The translations under genes and the position numbers were made by a program. Positions 8,750 through 15,553 of a DNA stretch of 41,006 bases are shown in pieces. The number at the start of each line of letters is the position of its first letter. The stretch's first letter is position 1. The notes beneath the pieces are model-generated. The model was not told the DNA's origin. It searched no databases and saw only the letters and a list, made by a program, of their open reading frames with translations. This DNA is from Celeribacter halophilus (GTDB lineage: Bacteria > Pseudomonadota > Alphaproteobacteria > Rhodobacterales > Rhodobacteraceae): contig NZ_FORY01000020.1 in NCBI RefSeq assembly GCF_900114135.1, positions 1 to 41,006 on the forward strand. The letters are read 5' to 3'.

Positions 8750-9010
8750 GTCGATATCAAGATCAGGATGGTCGGCGAAATACTCCGGCAGATGCGGCAT
8801 TACATAATGGCGTGTTAGTGTGACGTGAGCGTCGATGCGCAGTTGCCCTTTCGGCTTGGCTCCGGCGAAGGCCTTTTCGCGCCCCTCAACATCGGCAATG
8901 ATTGCAAGACATCTTTGCTAGTAGGCTTCACCATCCAACATTGGCGTAACGGTGCAGGAGTATGTTCTGCAGTCATCCGCTCGACGCGCCTATTTTTTGA
9001 GGAGTTAGAG
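8750..9010 (-). pseudogene. LysR-type regulator fragment truncated at the transposon end
   Basis: The minus-strand frame reads LDGEAY, a stop, then QRCLAIIADVEGRE, AKPKGQLRIDAHVTLTRHY and VMPHLPEYFADHPDLDIDL. This is the linker and the start of the effector-binding domain of a LysR regulator. An in-frame TAG replaces the second Tyr of the usual GEAYY motif, a further stop lies upstream, and the frame stops matching exactly at 8749 where copy A2 begins. The HTH is too decayed to recognise and the C-terminal half is gone. It is a relic interrupted by the transposon end. Confidence 0.75.
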
Positions 9011-9104
9011 GTGCGATCTGAGCGTTTTTCTAGGCGTTGGCACATGTCTGTTACAAACAACCGCTAGGGCAGAGCAAATTTGTCTCCAATCCACAGGTTT
9101 GCCT

Positions 9105-10922
9105 ATGCGTGTGACGTTTCTTTGCTCTTTGTCCTCCCTTGCTTTGATCACGGCTCTGGCCTTGCCCCTACAGGCGCAATCTCTTGAAACCTGCACGCCA
9201 TCGTCGCCCAGTGACGGCGATGATGTTGTCTGTTCGGGTACGGGAACCGGACTTCTCGACGATGGTTTTGACGATGGCACAATTACCGTTTCTGAGGGGG
9301 CGGTGATCACGGGGGACGACCAAGGGTTTGAGTTTGATGATGGCGTTGCTTTTACCAATTCAGGCACGATTACAGGCGAAAATGATCATGGTGTGCAGGG
9401 TGACAATGATGTGACTGTCATCAACTATGGCACGATCACGGGAGAGGATGGCGACGGCGTTAATATTGATGACGACGGCGTGGTCGAAAACTACGGCACA
9501 ATCATCGGGTCCGATGATGGGGTGCAGCTTGAAGAGGGCGCGACGGTGGTCAACTATGAGACCGGCGTGATCGAGGCCGAAGATGAGGGCGTCAATATCA
9601 ATACTGACGGTGCTGTGCTGGTCAATTATGGCACGATCACCGCAGGCGACGACGCGGTGAATGCAGCCGCTGATGCGCAAATTACCAACTATGGCACGAT
9701 CCGGTCTACCGGTGATCAGGACGGTGTCGATCTCGACAGTGGGACAATTTTTAACGCAGGCCTGATCATCTCGGACGGGGCAGAGGACGGTATTGACTTT
9801 GACCCGTCAACAGAGGCCTCGACCGTCACCAATACAGGCCGGATCGAAGGCACCATCGGGATCAATACCGATCCCGCCGATACGGGCGCCCAGACGGTGA
9901 TCAACTCCGGCACGATTGTCGGGCGCGGCGGCACAGCAATAAGTCTGGGGGAGGGCGACGACACGTTGGAAATCCACGGTGGCACAATTGTTGGCGACGT
10001 GGATCTTGGCGCGGGCACGGATACGCTTAGCGTGGTGACAACCAGCTTTGGGGCCATCAGTTTTACCGACGATCCGGAGGTGATCGACCTTCAAGTGGAT
10101 ACGGCACTGTATGCCAATCAGACGCTGGTGATGGCGGATGCCACAGCCTTCGGGGCCGCAGATACCCTCATTGCGGGCTTGGTCTATGACATCACGCGCA
10201 CAGGCTTTGGCCCGCTGGAGCCGGGGAAATTCTGGGTTGCAGGTCAAACGCAGCTCGGAGAGGACGATTGGCGTGATGGGGCGCTGAGTTTCGGTCGCGA
10301 TTTTGAGACCTACGGCCTGTTCTTCAGCGTTTCTGGTGGCGATGCAGAGACGGGTGACATCACAACACGCAACGTCGCTTTGGGCGGGCGCTACGCGCGC
10401 AACCTCTCGGCGCAAACACAAATGAGCGCAGTGGCGTTTGTCGGCGCGGGTGAGGTAACCTATGGCGATGCGGGCGATGCAGCGACAGATGCGATGTTCG
10501 CGGGGCTTGGCGCACAAGTCACCCACGCGATGACGTCGGGCTTCACGATGTCTGGAAACGCCGGGCTCAGCCTCTATCGGATGGACAGTTTTTCCGCCGA
10601 CTATCTGGCCGGTGCCGCATTTGACGCGCGCACAGTGACCAACGGCTTTGCCGGTCTTGAGGTCGGGTATGACCTTGCACTGTCCGGCCTGAACCTCACG
10701 CCATTTGTCGGTGTCGCAGGGCTTTTTGTCGATGGAGACGCTGTCGCCATGTCGTTGGCGGGTGCCAGCACCAGCTTTGCAACAACGAGCGAAGACAGTA
10801 TTGGATATTTGAGCCTCGGAATGGACGTGAAGAGAACCGATATCTGGTCCGCTCGTATAGAGGCCCGCGTTGATGATGCGGGCGAGCCGTCGGTCGTGCT
10901 TTCTGCGCGCACGTCGTTCTAA
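9105..10922 (+). CDS. Autotransporter-like outer membrane protein with Asp-rich passenger
   Basis: A 605-residue protein beginning with a signal peptide (MRVTFLCSLSSLALITALALPLQAQS). Residues about 30-290 form an acidic passenger built from repeats around NYGTITGxDDGVxxxxDG, about 20-25 residues each, a pattern typical of right-handed beta-helices. Residues about 340-605 look like a beta-barrel (alternating Gly/aromatic strands such as GRYARNLSAQTQMSAVAFVGAG and GFAGLEVGYDL) and end in ARTSF, with the C-terminal Phe expected of BamA-inserted barrels. The ATG at 9105 fits better than the upstream TTG at 9099. It has its own strong terminator downstream. Its likely role is surface display; the ligand is unknown. 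The Asp/Asn-rich repeats could bind calcium (inference). Confidence 0.88.
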   Translation: MRVTFLCSLSSLALITALALPLQAQSLETCTPSSPSDGDDVVCSGTGTGLLDDGFDDGTITVSEGAVITGDDQGFEFDDGVAFTNSGTITGENDHGVQGDNDVTVINYGTITGEDGDGVNIDDDGVVENYGTIIGSDDGVQLEEGATVVNYETGVIEAEDEGVNINTDGAVLVNYGTITAGDDAVNAAADAQITNYGTIRSTGDQDGVDLDSGTIFNAGLIISDGAEDGIDFDPSTEASTVTNTGRIEGTIGINTDPADTGAQTVINSGTIVGRGGTAISLGEGDDTLEIHGGTIVGDVDLGAGTDTLSVVTTSFGAISFTDDPEVIDLQVDTALYANQTLVMADATAFGAADTLIAGLVYDITRTGFGPLEPGKFWVAGQTQLGEDDWRDGALSFGRDFETYGLFFSVSGGDAETGDITTRNVALGGRYARNLSAQTQMSAVAFVGAGEVTYGDAGDAATDAMFAGLGAQVTHAMTSGFTMSGNAGLSLYRMDSFSADYLAGAAFDARTVTNGFAGLEVGYDLALSGLNLTPFVGVAGLFVDGDAVAMSLAGASTSFATTSEDSIGYLSLGMDVKRTDIWSARIEARVDDAGEPSVVLSARTSF

Positions 10923-10972
10923 TCGTTAAGGTTTAGGGTTGGCGCTTTAAGTGCTCTTGCCCGCCAACACAA

Positions 10973-11005
10973 AAATGCCGCCGGGAGGGGACTCCGGCGG
11001 CATTT
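10973..11005. terminator. Bidirectional intrinsic terminator
   Basis: A perfect 12-base stem, AAATGCCGCCGG with CCGGCGGCATTT, has a 9-base loop and sits between the convergent genes ending at 10922 and 11058. A and T runs at both sides make it work for either strand. Confidence 0.9.
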
Positions 11006-11057
11006 CTGATTTCCATCCACCCTGAGCACTTTGGCTCAGAGCGAACGGGACCACCTT

Positions 11058-11402
11058 TTATTGGTAGTTATTGATGCTTTTGTCGGCGAGGGTTGCGCCG
11101 TTGGAGCCGACGAGGACGAACTCAAGGTTGGATTGAGCAGCGCCTGCGTCAAGGCTGACTTTCACATCGGTGTTTGCGCCGGCGTTCACGTCGGTCGAGC
11201 CGAGCAGAGCCACACGTTCGCCACCGTGGACGGAGTAAACTTCGAGAGTGGCCGGAGCTTCGGCCCGCACGAGTTCAACATTGGCGACGGTTTTGGTGGA
11301 GGACTGGTTGCCCGGGATGATGTAGTTCGGGCCTGCAACGGCGGCAGTACCTGCAACAGCAACGATAGCGGCGGCGGTCAGTGTTTTGAGGGAGAATGTC
11401 AT
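11058..11402 (-). CDS. Small secreted protein of unknown function
   Basis: A 114-residue protein. The ATG at 11402 is preferred over the one 18 bases upstream because the AAAGGA ribosome site lies between them. A classical signal peptide (FSLKTLTAAAIVAVAGTAAVAG) leads to a mature part of about 90 residues rich in Ala, Val, Asn and Ser, with no Cys and a beta-strand-like pattern (TLEVYSVHGGERVALLGSTDV). I do not recognise a family. It is probably periplasmic or surface-exposed. It stands alone and converges with the autotransporter gene over a shared terminator. Confidence 0.8.
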   Translation of the reverse strand: MTFSLKTLTAAAIVAVAGTAAVAGPNYIIPGNQSSTKTVANVELVRAEAPATLEVYSVHGGERVALLGSTDVNAGANTDVKVSLDAGAAQSNLEFVLVGSNGATLADKSINNYQ

Positions 11403-11766
11403 GGTTGTGGTCCTTTTCAATTCATTTCTATTTGTGGGTGACGCGGTCTGTTCGTTTTTGCGTCTCTCGATGGAATAATATTTAGGGCCTCACCCTGAAT
11501 GTGTAAAGGTGAACAAATATCAGGTTTTTATCTACATTAGTGTGCGTATGCGCATATCAAATTTCAGCGACCCATACGCCGATCTTCGTGATCTCTTGTA
11601 ACAATGTCGAAAACGATCAGATTCAGGGAATTTCTGTGCATGATCTGTGTATGTGTGAATATGCACTGAACGTCTGGGGTGCAGCGATGCGCATGTTTTT
11701 TCCTATGGCGAAGAATGGCCCAGACAGCGATTGCCCTTTTAGGGGCTTTGCCTGTAATTCACCTTA
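11403..11766. other. Intergenic region
   Basis: AT-rich DNA between two divergent genes, presumably with both promoters. A GTG-started 75-codon frame (11540-11767) has no domain and unusual Cys/Met content; I do not call it. Confidence 0.4.
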
Positions 11767-12414
11767 ATGACTGCAAGAACATTCTCGATTGAGGCGCAGC
11801 AGGGCGGTGGCGCCAAACTCACGCTCAATTATAAAGTGGCCGGACAAAGCGGCTTGCAGCGCATGTCCTGCGCTGTGTCGCAGGGTGACCTGCTGCAACT
11901 GGTGCTCTATGCCGAGGCGCTTAGCCTGCGTCGGCACTTCGGGCTTCCTGTGGCGTCAGAGGTTTCGGCGGACGGGCTGACACTGCGCTATGATCCGGAC
12001 AGTCCTGAACTGCATGTGGAGCGCCGCTCTGGCTACACCACGCAAAGCGCAACGATCCCCGTGCGCAGCTTCCTGTCTCGAATGGCGGAAATGACCGACA
12101 TCTGCATTGCAGAGGGCGAGGCATCAAAGCACGGGCCTGCTCTGAAGTCGTTGCTGGGTGAATGCGCCAGACCTTCCGGGCTTGGAGCGATTGCGGAGCC
12201 GGACGCCGCGGATCAGGCCCTGCACCAGATACAGGAGATCGCGTTTCTCCTGTTGGTCCAAGACACCTCCACGCGTGGCTCGGAACTGGCCCGAAACCTG
12301 CGCAAGAAGGCATCCAAGGACCAAGCGTTGAAAATGGCAAATGCGACCCTCTGCGCGCTTGTGACCGAGTTGCTGCCGCCTTGCTTAGAGCTGAATGAAA
12401 CAAGGAGGCAGTGA
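11767..12414 (+). CDS. Hypothetical protein
   Basis: A 215-residue soluble protein of unknown family. The N-terminal half is beta-rich (FSIEAQQGGGAKLTLNYKV, then SQGDLLQLVLYAEALSLRRHFG). The C-terminal half is helical with charged stretches (LARNLRKKASKDQALKMAN). There is no signal peptide or membrane segment. No clear ribosome site precedes the ATG, so the start is uncertain. Codon use resembles the neighbours, and the frame is long and free of competing domains, so it is likely real. It lies just before the minus-strand hydrolase operon and converges with it; a functional link is not evident. Confidence 0.6.
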   Translation: MTARTFSIEAQQGGGAKLTLNYKVAGQSGLQRMSCAVSQGDLLQLVLYAEALSLRRHFGLPVASEVSADGLTLRYDPDSPELHVERRSGYTTQSATIPVRSFLSRMAEMTDICIAEGEASKHGPALKSLLGECARPSGLGAIAEPDAADQALHQIQEIAFLLLVQDTSTRGSELARNLRKKASKDQALKMANATLCALVTELLPPCLELNETRRQ

Positions 12415-12563
12415 TGTCAGGCACTAGGTTTTTAACGTGAACTGAACATCAAGACGCTGCTGGGAAGCTTTATGTACGGTTTCTCAGGAACTAAGAAGGC
12501 GTTCCTTGGTACGCTAAAGGACGTGGAATCTGAGATGATCCGATATTTCCGTAGCCCATATGA

Positions 12564-13514
12564 TCACGGAGAGATCTTTCCAGGATCATAAGCCGGCAGG
12601 TCGAGTTGTCTGGCAATCTGGTTCATCTGATTGGCGAAATGCGGGCGTCGAGCTGGATGAGATGCCTTGAGCACTGCGTGACAATAGCGATATGTCAGAC
12701 GCGGCCGCTTCATCTCCTGAAGGCGCTTGAGGAGCAGTTTTTGATAATATGGTAGCGTGCGGCGGGAGCGGAGCAGCCGGTAGACACCAAATTCATCGAG
12801 ATCATCATTGACCAGCCCATAAACAACCGGCTTCAGCACCCCCATCATGGACATCACCGATCCCAGATTATGTCCGAAATGCCGGCATCTGATATGTGTG
12901 GTATTCGGGTGTCGGAACAAAGCTGCGTGAATGGCATCCTGACCTGTGTAGGGATCATAAAACACCCATGCTTTTCGGGCCGTTGCGACTTCTTCGGGTG
13001 CATATCCGTAGCGCCCGTCAAAATCCCGGCGCCAAGCCGCCCGAAACCGGGTTTCCCAGCCGCCTGTTATATCGCGGTCCAAGGTGGCCTGCGGTGAAAG
13101 TGCGATCACCGTGGCACCGGGGGCGGCGGATGAAAAGGCCGCCGCGGCATATCCGGCCATAGATGTTCCGTAAAAGACCACCCGCTTGAACTGGTCAAAG
13201 AACTTGCTGTCGCGTAATTCGTCGAAAAAGTCGCAGACCTCTTCTGTGCGATACCACGTCCATCCGTGTGCAGCGATCCCCAGTGCCGACCAGCCTTGGG
13301 AGTTGATGAATTTCACCCCCCAAGGGAGCCTGTCTTCGACCTTCTGTCGCGCGTCGTCCAGATTGTCGAAGGTCACCACCAAGGTATCATCCCCGCGCAG
13401 GAACAGGGCTTTGTGCTCGGCGTCAATCTGGCGGAAGAAACCGTGTTCGGCACCGAGTTTTTCAAGCTGGTTGGTCCAGGCAATCTGTTTGTCCGCTTGG
13501 GCGGAAGTACTCAT
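12564..13514 (-). CDS. Alpha/beta-hydrolase-fold protein (paralogue 1)
   Basis: A 316-residue cytosolic-type protein. Key features are DTLVVTFDNLDD, a WGVKFINSQGWSALGIAAHGWTW block, the nucleophile elbow VVFYGTSMAGYAA (Ser118), then ISFSPQ-type ALSPQATLD, an acidic FYDPYTG stretch and the likely catalytic His in FGHNLGS. The same order recurs in paralogues at 14485-15417 and in residues 1 to about 300 of the 15554-17818 product. The start overlaps the stop of the FGE gene by ATGA, so they are co-transcribed and probably coupled. The substrate is unknown; the sulfatase/FGE context suggests a surface glycan or a sulfated compound. I see no PAPS-reductase or sulfotransferase motif in it. Confidence 0.8.
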   Translation of the reverse strand: MSTSAQADKQIAWTNQLEKLGAEHGFFRQIDAEHKALFLRGDDTLVVTFDNLDDARQKVEDRLPWGVKFINSQGWSALGIAAHGWTWYRTEEVCDFFDELRDSKFFDQFKRVVFYGTSMAGYAAAAFSSAAPGATVIALSPQATLDRDITGGWETRFRAAWRRDFDGRYGYAPEEVATARKAWVFYDPYTGQDAIHAALFRHPNTTHIRCRHFGHNLGSVMSMMGVLKPVVYGLVNDDLDEFGVYRLLRSRRTLPYYQKLLLKRLQEMKRPRLTYRYCHAVLKASHPARRPHFANQMNQIARQLDLPAYDPGKISP

Positions 13515-14488
13515 TCTAAGCCCCCTGTTTGGGTCGCAACACGAAACCCTATATGGCCCGTTGAACTGTCGGGCGTATTATGTGTGCGGGAATGTACGAA
13601 ATATCTCTGACAATAGGAGGCATGGCACAGATGCGAGCCGCCTCTCATAACGCGTCCGGGGCCTTGTGAAGAACCTGCCGGATCAGTGACCGGCGGCATT
13701 GTGGCGGGAGGCAGGGCGCCGAACCAGTCCGCGCACCAATCCCAGACATTGCCGGTCATGTTATACAGCCCATACCCATTGGGCGCGAAGCTTTGAGCCG
13801 GAGCGACACCGACAAAACCATCCTCGCCGGAGTTCTCGGTCGGGAAGCGCCCATGCCAGATGTTGTGCATGTATTTATTCTCGGGGCGCGGATCATCGCC
13901 CCAGGGGAACAAGGCGTTCTGCATGCCGCCCCGCGCCGCGAATTCCCATTCGGATTCTGTCGGTAGACGAACCCCGCAAAATTCGCAAAACGCGACGGCA
14001 TCTTCCCAACTGACATGCAGAACGGGATGATCTTCCCGACCTTCCAGACCCGTTTCCGGCCCTTCGGGGTGGCGCCAACAGGCTCCGGGCACAGCGCGCC
14101 ACCAAGGGGCGTCCACCGGTCCGGCAAAATCGGCCCCCTGATCGGGGGCAAACATATAAAAAACGAAAGACCATCCTTCGCGTTCAGCGACTGTTTGATA
14201 GCCGCTTTCAGCCACAAAGCCCTCAAAGATTTCATTGGTGATCTGCGTGGCCCCGAGCATGAAGGGAGACACGCGGACATATCTGGCCGGACTGTCGAGA
14301 TCGTCTGAATATCGCGGCTGGTTTGTGCCCATATTGAAAATGCCGCCGGGGATTGGACGCAACAGAGCCGCAATTTTCTGTTTCAATCCGGCAGAGGCTG
14401 CATTCTTTTGGATCGGCGCAACGGGCGAGGACACGGCTTCCGTCCGAGTGGTGCCGTGACAGCAGCCATGCTCCGGTTGCACCGTCAT
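13511..14488 (-). CDS. Formylglycine-generating enzyme (sulfatase-modifying factor)
   Basis: A 325-residue protein of the SUMF1/EgtB superfamily. FGE oxidises the Cys of a C-x-P-x-R motif in type I sulfatases to formylglycine, using oxygen and copper. Diagnostic blocks are PGGIFNMGT, HPVLHVSWEDAVAFC, RLPTESEWEFAARGG, GNVWDWCADWF, VMRGGSHLC and NTPDSSTGHIGFR. Both active-site cysteines are present in CHASYC (Cys288 and Cys293), which separates true FGEs from relatives lacking them. The N-terminus has a CC pair as in many bacterial FGEs. It sits between two hydrolases with ATGA overlaps on both sides. The probable client is the sulfatase of the divergent operon (17815-19953). Confidence 0.94.
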   Translation of the reverse strand: MTVQPEHGCCHGTTRTEAVSSPVAPIQKNAASAGLKQKIAALLRPIPGGIFNMGTNQPRYSDDLDSPARYVRVSPFMLGATQITNEIFEGFVAESGYQTVAEREGWSFVFYMFAPDQGADFAGPVDAPWWRAVPGACWRHPEGPETGLEGREDHPVLHVSWEDAVAFCEFCGVRLPTESEWEFAARGGMQNALFPWGDDPRPENKYMHNIWHGRFPTENSGEDGFVGVAPAQSFAPNGYGLYNMTGNVWDWCADWFGALPPATMPPVTDPAGSSQGPGRVMRGGSHLCHASYCQRYFVHSRTHNTPDSSTGHIGFRVATQTGGLE

Positions 14489-15417
14489 TTCGAGCCCCGT
14501 TGCGCTTTGATCTCTGCCAGCGCCTCTTGTCTTGCCTTGACAAAAACAGGCCCCCGCCGCTCACGCATGACAGCATCGGCCCAGCGGATGACCCATCTGT
14601 GTCTTTTGCTCTTTTGCAAATGGGCAAGGACTGCCCGTTTATACGTCAGGGATGTGTGCCTGTTCCGCATGAGCCGTGCAATACTGCGACGTGTCGCCGT
14701 CCCGTCGATACAGGACGACACAACAGGCTTCAGAATGCCCATGTCGCGCCAGACGGACAGCATGCCGTGTCCCATAAAAGGACATTTGACCTTTTCTATA
14801 TTGGCGCCCCTGAACAGGGCGACATGGGCCGCATCGCCAAAAATCCGGCTGTCATAGAACAACCAGACCTTTTCTGCGGACTTGACCATGTCAGGAGCAA
14901 ATCCATACCGACCTGAAAAATCATTATGCCATGCCGGGCGGAAACGCCGTTCCCATGCCGCATATTTGCGCGCAAGCGTGGCCTGCGGGTTGATGGCAAC
15001 GACCGTAGCCCCCGGAACTGCGGCGGAGAAGGCACAGGCTGCATAGCCCCCCATAGAGGTGCCGTAGAACACCACACGACGGAAACGGTCAAAGAACTTT
15101 TCGGATTTCAGACGGTCAAAAAAATCCAGCACAGCCTCGTCGCGATACCATGTCGCGCCATGTGCCATAAAGCCGAGCGCGGACCACCCCTGCGAACTGA
15201 TGAAATCAACGGCCCAAGGGAGGCGGTCTGTTTTCTGGCGCACATCATCGAGGTTGTCGAATACCACAACGAGCGTGTCGGCCTTCTCTCCCGCGGCAGG
15301 GATAAAGATTGCCTTGTGCATATCCCCGACGTCTTCAAAAAAACCTTTGTCGCGCGCTTGTGCCAGCAAGGTCTGTCGCCAGGCTTCTGCGCGGCTTGAT
15401 GTCTGCTTTTCTGTCAT
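14485..15417 (-). CDS. Alpha/beta-hydrolase-fold protein (paralogue 2)
   Basis: A 310-residue paralogue of the 12564-13514 product and first gene of the minus-strand operon. It has DTLVVVFDNLDDVRQK, PWAVDFISSQGWSALGFMAHG, the nucleophile elbow VVFYGTSMGGYAA, an INPQATLARKYA segment, FYDSRIFGD and a His in FMGHGMLS. The Ser, acidic residue and His are in the expected order for a catalytic triad. The basic C-terminal tail (RNRHTSLTYKRAV..KSKRHRW) could contact a membrane or an anionic partner. The stop overlaps the FGE start (ATGA). The gene diverges from the 15554 gene, so one intergenic region likely controls both operons. Confidence 0.8.
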   Translation of the reverse strand: MTEKQTSSRAEAWRQTLLAQARDKGFFEDVGDMHKAIFIPAAGEKADTLVVVFDNLDDVRQKTDRLPWAVDFISSQGWSALGFMAHGATWYRDEAVLDFFDRLKSEKFFDRFRRVVFYGTSMGGYAACAFSAAVPGATVVAINPQATLARKYAAWERRFRPAWHNDFSGRYGFAPDMVKSAEKVWLFYDSRIFGDAAHVALFRGANIEKVKCPFMGHGMLSVWRDMGILKPVVSSCIDGTATRRSIARLMRNRHTSLTYKRAVLAHLQKSKRHRWVIRWADAVMRERRGPVFVKARQEALAEIKAQRGSK

Positions 15418-15553
15418 GACTATTTACCCGCTGTACCGGATCACTCGTCCGGATATGAGAGATAACCTAATTTGTTATAAGGCGTAAATCTTTACCTTTG
15501 CACGCTAATCAGCGTAAGTTTTCGGGAAATTGGATCAAAAGAGCAGGATCATT
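15418..15553. promoter_or_regulatory. Divergent promoter region of the two hydrolase/sulfatase operons
   Basis: 136 bases separate the starts of the minus-strand operon (15417) and plus-strand operon (15554). The AT-rich core around TAACCTAATTTGTTATAAGG could hold -10 elements, but I cannot name firm -35/-10 pairs. Both operons must start here unless internal promoters exist. Confidence 0.5.

Noticed and set aside
11540-11767. 75-codon frame before the hypothetical gene
   Set aside because: GTG start, odd Cys/Met composition, no homology that I recognise.
12472-12591. 39-codon frame overlapping the hydrolase 3' end
   Set aside because: No ribosome site and it runs into the convergent gene; likely chance.
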